Shown here: in pieces, positions 60,627 to 64,000 of the stretch
Layout of the letters: each line of letters starts with the position of its first letter
Numbering within the stretch: position 1 is the first letter of the stretch
Assembly (NCBI GenBank): GCA_035551995.1
Contig: DASZME010000087.1
Location: 121,296 to 185,295 of the forward strand
Origin: RYN-428 sp035551995
Lineage (GTDB): Bacteria; Planctomycetota; Phycisphaerae; Tepidisphaerales; Tepidisphaeraceae
Length of the DNA: 64,000 bases
Reading direction: 5' to 3'
Made by a program: the position numbers and the translations under genes
Notes under the pieces: model-generated
Databases searched by the model: none
What the model saw: only the letters and a program-made list of their open reading frames with translations
What the model was told of the DNA's origin: nothing

Positions 60627-62831
60627 TTATCGTCGATGAGAGGGATCTTCCGCTCCGCCTGGAGTAATACACTTTAATGAAAATGGGCTGGTTCTCTGCC
60701 GTTCGTACGACACCGGTTGAAACATCGACGGATGTCCGTCGGCGTCCTTCTCGAGCGCAAGCCTACCCTGAGCGTCGAACTCCTGAGGCTTATCCCCGTC
60801 GTAACGGGTCCAGCCGGTTCGGGCGCCGGCGGCGTCGTAATGATAAACATCGCGCCAACTTTTGGCGGCAGTCAGCCTTGGATCGACATAGTTGTCGCGC
60901 CAGATCGGGGTGATGATTCCGGGAAGCAAAAGCCGCGCGATCACATCAGCGTTAAAGCGCTGGATCTGTGCCTTCTCATAACGCGTGAGCCGTTCGATGA
61001 CCGGCGAGGGGCCGGGACGGATCGGCGTAAATTCCAGCGCATCTCCAGGCTGATCTTTGACGATGCCCAGCGCAATCAACCGTTTGCGGTCGCCTGCGAT
61101 GGTCGCTTTCTTCCCGCCGTCGGCGCCGGCGAGCAGAGGCATGATTTTCGGATGAGCGGCGTAAAACGTGGGATCGGCGGATAGCTCGTTCAGCACCGAC
61201 TCCATCAACGGCCTGACCGGTTGGTCCAAACCGGGCCGAGTCTTGTTCAGGACGTCGTCGGCCTGCTTTACCACCGTCTGATGAGCGAGCGATGCCGCCT
61301 TCAGTGCCGTCTCGGCCTTGGGTTTGGATTCCTTGTCGGCTTGATCCAAGGCGGCTTGCGCGGAAACGCGAAGTTGCTCGGTCGTCGTCACTGACGTCGA
61401 TACCGGCGCGTACTCTTCGCCCGCGACCTTCAGGATGGCTCGTTGCGAATCGGTAAATCGCGACTTTAGTAGCTTCAGGCCGACCGAAAGATGGCCGGCG
61501 TCGGCGTCGCCGTTCAGCAGGTCAAAAAGCTCTTTCCATTTGCTGACCGTCAACGCCGATTCTCCCATGGCATAGCCGATCTCCAGCAATCGTCCGCCGT
61601 CATCATACGCCCGCGATTCATTGTCCAGCCCGAAGACGGTGAGAAACCCGGGCGGTGAGTTGTAGGCGCCGTTGTTGACGAACACGCCGATATCCACCCG
61701 GTTGGATTCCAGCGCCGATCCCGGCTGAACCGGCCGCCGCTCCGGATATTGCACGACGATTTCCGCCACGCTGGAGGCCGGATTTCGGGGCGTAATCTTA
61801 ATCTTCGTCGTATCCCCTTGTAGGACGACCCACGTGTAGGTCAGCGGGCGTTTATTGACGTCGAAGCTCTCTTCGGCGCTTACCACAAACCGCCGGGACC
61901 GCGCCGCCGCCCGAAAAATACGGGCGATGACCGCCGGGGTATCCGCCAGCTTTTCGCGGATCATCCGCTCCTCAAAAAAATCCCGTCCCGCGATCGCGTC
62001 CTCCTCCTCGACCAGTCTGAGCAGCACCATCGGCGGAATGGTATCCGCCGTGATGGCGTGAGCCATCTTCACCATCTTCAGATCGTCCACCCAAGCGCCG
62101 TCGAAGACGTTCGGATGGGCCTTGCCGGTCAAATACTCCTTCGGGTCTTTCAACTGCTTATTGGTGGTTCGCAGGATCATCTGCACCGTCGGCATCAGCA
62201 GCCCCTTCTCGACCAGTATCTTCTTCACCTCCGGCCGAAACGCCGCCAGTGTCGACGGAACCGCCCGCATAAACGGCTGATCCGATCCAGACGATCCCTG
62301 CGAGGCTATCAAATATGGCGTATTGGTCGGATAGACGTCGCCCCAGTACGGCGTTCCGTTATGGCCCGGCCGATGATCCACATGCTCGGGATACATATAC
62401 AGGTTGTCGCCGCGATACTCGGCGTATAGAAATGGCAGACCCCGAGGATGTACATAGTACATTCGGATATTGCTTCCGCCGGTGGCGTTTCCCGCCGACG
62501 TGGAGGAATTTCCGAAGACTACTTTATTCAACAAAACGGTTTGCGCCGCCCAATCTCGGCGTGTCTGGCGGTCCTCGTCGCTATATTCGACCTTCTGAAT
62601 CTGGGGCCATGGCGCCAGGTTCAGCCCCGAATGTCCGCGATCGCGATTGTCATACCAGTCGCCGGCGTTTCCCGCCGCCGTTCCTTCCGCCGACCATTTG
62701 CGGAGAAGGGCGCCGATTTCATTTCTCGCCGCCGAGATGGGCTGCGTCGTCGGATCGCCGGCCAATGCGGGACCGACGGCGAGAGCAATCAATATGAATG
62801 AAAGCGGCCGGAGCGGGAATGGTGATCGCAT
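60627..62831 (-). CDS. Large exported protein of unknown function
   Basis: 734 residues from the ATG at 62831; a signal peptide (FILIALAVGPALA) follows directly, so the 12 extra upstream codons are not used. The mature part has no motif that I recognise. Visible features are WYDNRDRGHSGLNLAPWPQI, MYYVHPRGLPFLYAEYRGDN, a helical middle (about 450-560) rich in Ala/Lys, and TRYDGDKPQEFDAQGRLALE near the end, reminiscent of YD-repeat-like text. It follows the GH15-like gene by 75 bases on the same strand and may be co-transcribed. A link to glycan metabolism would be inference. Confidence 0.75.
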   Translation of the reverse strand: MRSPFPLRPLSFILIALAVGPALAGDPTTQPISAARNEIGALLRKWSAEGTAAGNAGDWYDNRDRGHSGLNLAPWPQIQKVEYSDEDRQTRRDWAAQTVLLNKVVFGNSSTSAGNATGGSNIRMYYVHPRGLPFLYAEYRGDNLYMYPEHVDHRPGHNGTPYWGDVYPTNTPYLIASQGSSGSDQPFMRAVPSTLAAFRPEVKKILVEKGLLMPTVQMILRTTNKQLKDPKEYLTGKAHPNVFDGAWVDDLKMVKMAHAITADTIPPMVLLRLVEEEDAIAGRDFFEERMIREKLADTPAVIARIFRAAARSRRFVVSAEESFDVNKRPLTYTWVVLQGDTTKIKITPRNPASSVAEIVVQYPERRPVQPGSALESNRVDIGVFVNNGAYNSPPGFLTVFGLDNESRAYDDGGRLLEIGYAMGESALTVSKWKELFDLLNGDADAGHLSVGLKLLKSRFTDSQRAILKVAGEEYAPVSTSVTTTEQLRVSAQAALDQADKESKPKAETALKAASLAHQTVVKQADDVLNKTRPGLDQPVRPLMESVLNELSADPTFYAAHPKIMPLLAGADGGKKATIAGDRKRLIALGIVKDQPGDALEFTPIRPGPSPVIERLTRYEKAQIQRFNADVIARLLLPGIITPIWRDNYVDPRLTAAKSWRDVYHYDAAGARTGWTRYDGDKPQEFDAQGRLALEKDADGHPSMFQPVSYERQRTSPFSLKCITPGGAEDPSHRR

Positions 62832-62906
62832 GGCCGATACGATACGTCCCCGCCGGCGAAACGCCAAAGGCGATAGCGATGAAAAAGTCCGCGGGGCGAC
62901 GGAAAC

Positions 62907-64000
62907 TCAACTGCTTAGACTCCGCTCCATCCCCTGAAGGGCCACCCAAAGATTCGCTTGAGCCCAGTATAGAGGCGTATGGTCGTTGGGCACATAATGG
63001 CCATGATGTAAATAATAAGCTTCCGGGACTCGATATTCGGGCACGTCGCGGTTGGCGGCGGTCACCTGGCTCAACGCCCGGTTTAAGTAGACGCTTTGCA
63101 GTCGAAGGGATTCCCTCGCTTTTTCGACCGCGCATGCGCGCTGGTGGGTCAGACGGCGTTGGCCGTAGATCGTGGAAATCAGCGAATCAAAGATGCACCA
63201 TTGCGCTTCCTGCCCTGGCCGTACGTGAGAATTACGGATGTCTTTTGCTTCGCTGGAATCTGAAGTTCGCAATTCGGCCGGGAACTTTTCCTTGTAGTCG
63301 GGAAACCAGTATGAATCTCCCAGGTAGCGACGGATACCATAGAGTCCCTGGAGATGGGCCGTCACGTCTCGCAAAACCTGATCGCCTTGCTCTGGAGTAA
63401 GAACGTTTAGCGGATAGATCAGGAAGAGCAACGCCGCGTCATATCTCCGATATCCCGACTCGGGTTTGAGCGACTCGCAAGGAAGAATCTGATCGAGCGC
63501 CGCCTGCCCATTGACGCGCAGCGTGTCGACCAAATGCGGCGTGACGTGGGGCAACTCGTTCAGGAGGGCCGGATCGGACCAGAGCGACTTCTCGTCGGCC
63601 AACGCCTGAAACTCGCGAAGGCCGGCCAGGACAGTGCCTATCGAGGAGGCCGATACTTTCTGTTCTTCCTCCCAATGGCCGCTGTCCTGGTCGGTCCAAT
63701 AGTTGATCGCGGAAAAATAGCGGGGAAACTCAGACAGGGTTTTTAATGCCGACTCGTCAAGGTCGACGACGCCTTGCCGCGCAAGCTTGCAGTAAAACCA
63801 TAAAAAATAACCGAGCGCGTCATTTTGTGCGTGCGGCCACTTTTGCTCCAGCTCCTTAAGGCTGTCGCCGTCGAAGCGAATCTGAGGCCGCTGCATTGGG
63901 TCCGACGGCTTCCCATGTTCGATGACGCTTCGAAAACGCGAACGGTGCTCCTGAAAGTATTTCAGCAACGTGGAACAATTACGGGCGGCGGATTTTGAAT
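62907..64000 (-). CDS. GH15/phosphorylase-kinase-like protein, 5' partial
   Basis: At least 360 residues; the frame is open to the right edge, so the N-terminus is outside the window. The segment PQIRFDGDSLKELEQKWPHA leading to QNDALGYFLWFYCKLA is characteristic of glycoside hydrolase family 15-type proteins related to the phosphorylase kinase alpha/beta subunits. Others are GYRRYDAALLFLIYPLNVLT, RRYLGDSYWFPDYKEKFPAE and PEAYYLHHGHYVPNDHTPLY followed by WAQANLWVALQ. The fold is an (alpha/alpha)6 barrel; the general acid and base Glu would be near EAQWCIFDSL and PEAYY. It may be glucoamylase-like or a non-catalytic homologue. Confidence 0.85.
   Translation of the reverse strand, partial: SKSAARNCSTLLKYFQEHRSRFRSVIEHGKPSDPMQRPQIRFDGDSLKELEQKWPHAQNDALGYFLWFYCKLARQGVVDLDESALKTLSEFPRYFSAINYWTDQDSGHWEEEQKVSASSIGTVLAGLREFQALADEKSLWSDPALLNELPHVTPHLVDTLRVNGQAALDQILPCESLKPESGYRRYDAALLFLIYPLNVLTPEQGDQVLRDVTAHLQGLYGIRRYLGDSYWFPDYKEKFPAELRTSDSSEAKDIRNSHVRPGQEAQWCIFDSLISTIYGQRRLTHQRACAVEKARESLRLQSVYLNRALSQVTAANRDVPEYRVPEAYYLHHGHYVPNDHTPLYWAQANLWVALQGMERSLSS

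Noticed and set aside
1..64000. tRNA, rRNA, CRISPR arrays, complete insertion sequences or prophage
   Set aside because: Scanning by eye for T-loop motifs, spaced direct repeats and transposase or integrase signatures gave nothing convincing. A covariance-model search could still find a small RNA gene.

Overview
The window looks like a chromosomal segment of a planctomycete, most likely of the class Phycisphaerae (Tepidisphaera/Humisphaera-like). Base composition is high in G+C. The diagnostic gene types are Tat-exported DUF1501 proteins, DUF1549/DUF1553 and planctomycete-type CxxCH cytochrome proteins, FG-GAP/VCBS and PQQ propeller giants, an EPRLYL-type N-terminal surface motif, a HYExAFE protein and a CPLCAYNLRGL zinc-ribbon remnant. 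The taxonomic placement is inference from gene content. I saw no rRNA, tRNA, CRISPR array, integrase or complete insertion sequence.

Layout. 1-1.9 kb (+): 3' part of a type II secretion/type IV pilus secretin, then a coupled lipoprotein. 2.0-11.2 kb (-): an operon of a 1278-residue TPR protein, a 1478-residue FG-GAP + PQQ fusion and a small Pro-rich membrane protein. 11.4-14.1 kb (+): a TIM-barrel sugar isomerase/epimerase and a Gfo/Idh/MocA oxidoreductase, both with Tat signals. 14.3-16.7 kb (-): an ABC sugar-binding protein and one permease. 16.9-19.1 kb (+): a Fur-like regulator lacking the usual metal ligands, then an AraC-type regulator behind a repeat-rich leader. 19.2-30.9 kb (-): a seven-gene cytochrome/DUF1501 cluster. 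31-36 kb (+): a small ORF with a hairpin, an ArsS-like radical SAM protein, DUF2254, a TauE/SafE permease and a xylose-isomerase-like protein. 36.6-42 kb (+): a MacA-MacB-TolC type export system. 42.3-43.9 kb (+): a TMTC-like membrane glycosyltransferase. 43.9-47.7 kb (-): a HYExAFE nuclease-like protein, three tiny exported proteins, bioB and a beta-ketoacyl synthase. 47.7-51.4 kb (+): rsmD, DUF58 and a BatA-like protein. 51.4-53.8 kb: gene debris (PiT remnant, truncated nucleotidyltransferase-like gene) around a putative papain-like protein whose leader may hide its ribosome-binding site. 54.1-57.3 kb (+): dut and ftsK. 57.3-64 kb (-): a surface FG-GAP/Ig protein, DUF1801, a large unknown exported protein and a partial GH15-like protein.

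The intergenic spaces hold several palindromic repeat families. One is a 33-nt hairpin motif with at least five copies. Another is a ~175-bp MITE-like palindrome present twice in opposite orientation. Larger single hairpins occur as well. The repeats sit next to or inside gene starts (the TolC-like gene, the small Pro-rich protein), which makes those N-termini unusual. The most interesting points are the HYExAFE/small-protein/bioB/ketoacyl-synthase operon, the cytochrome cluster with its WD40 + coiled-coil protein, the MITE-like element and the possible RBS-sequestering leader at 52.2 kb.
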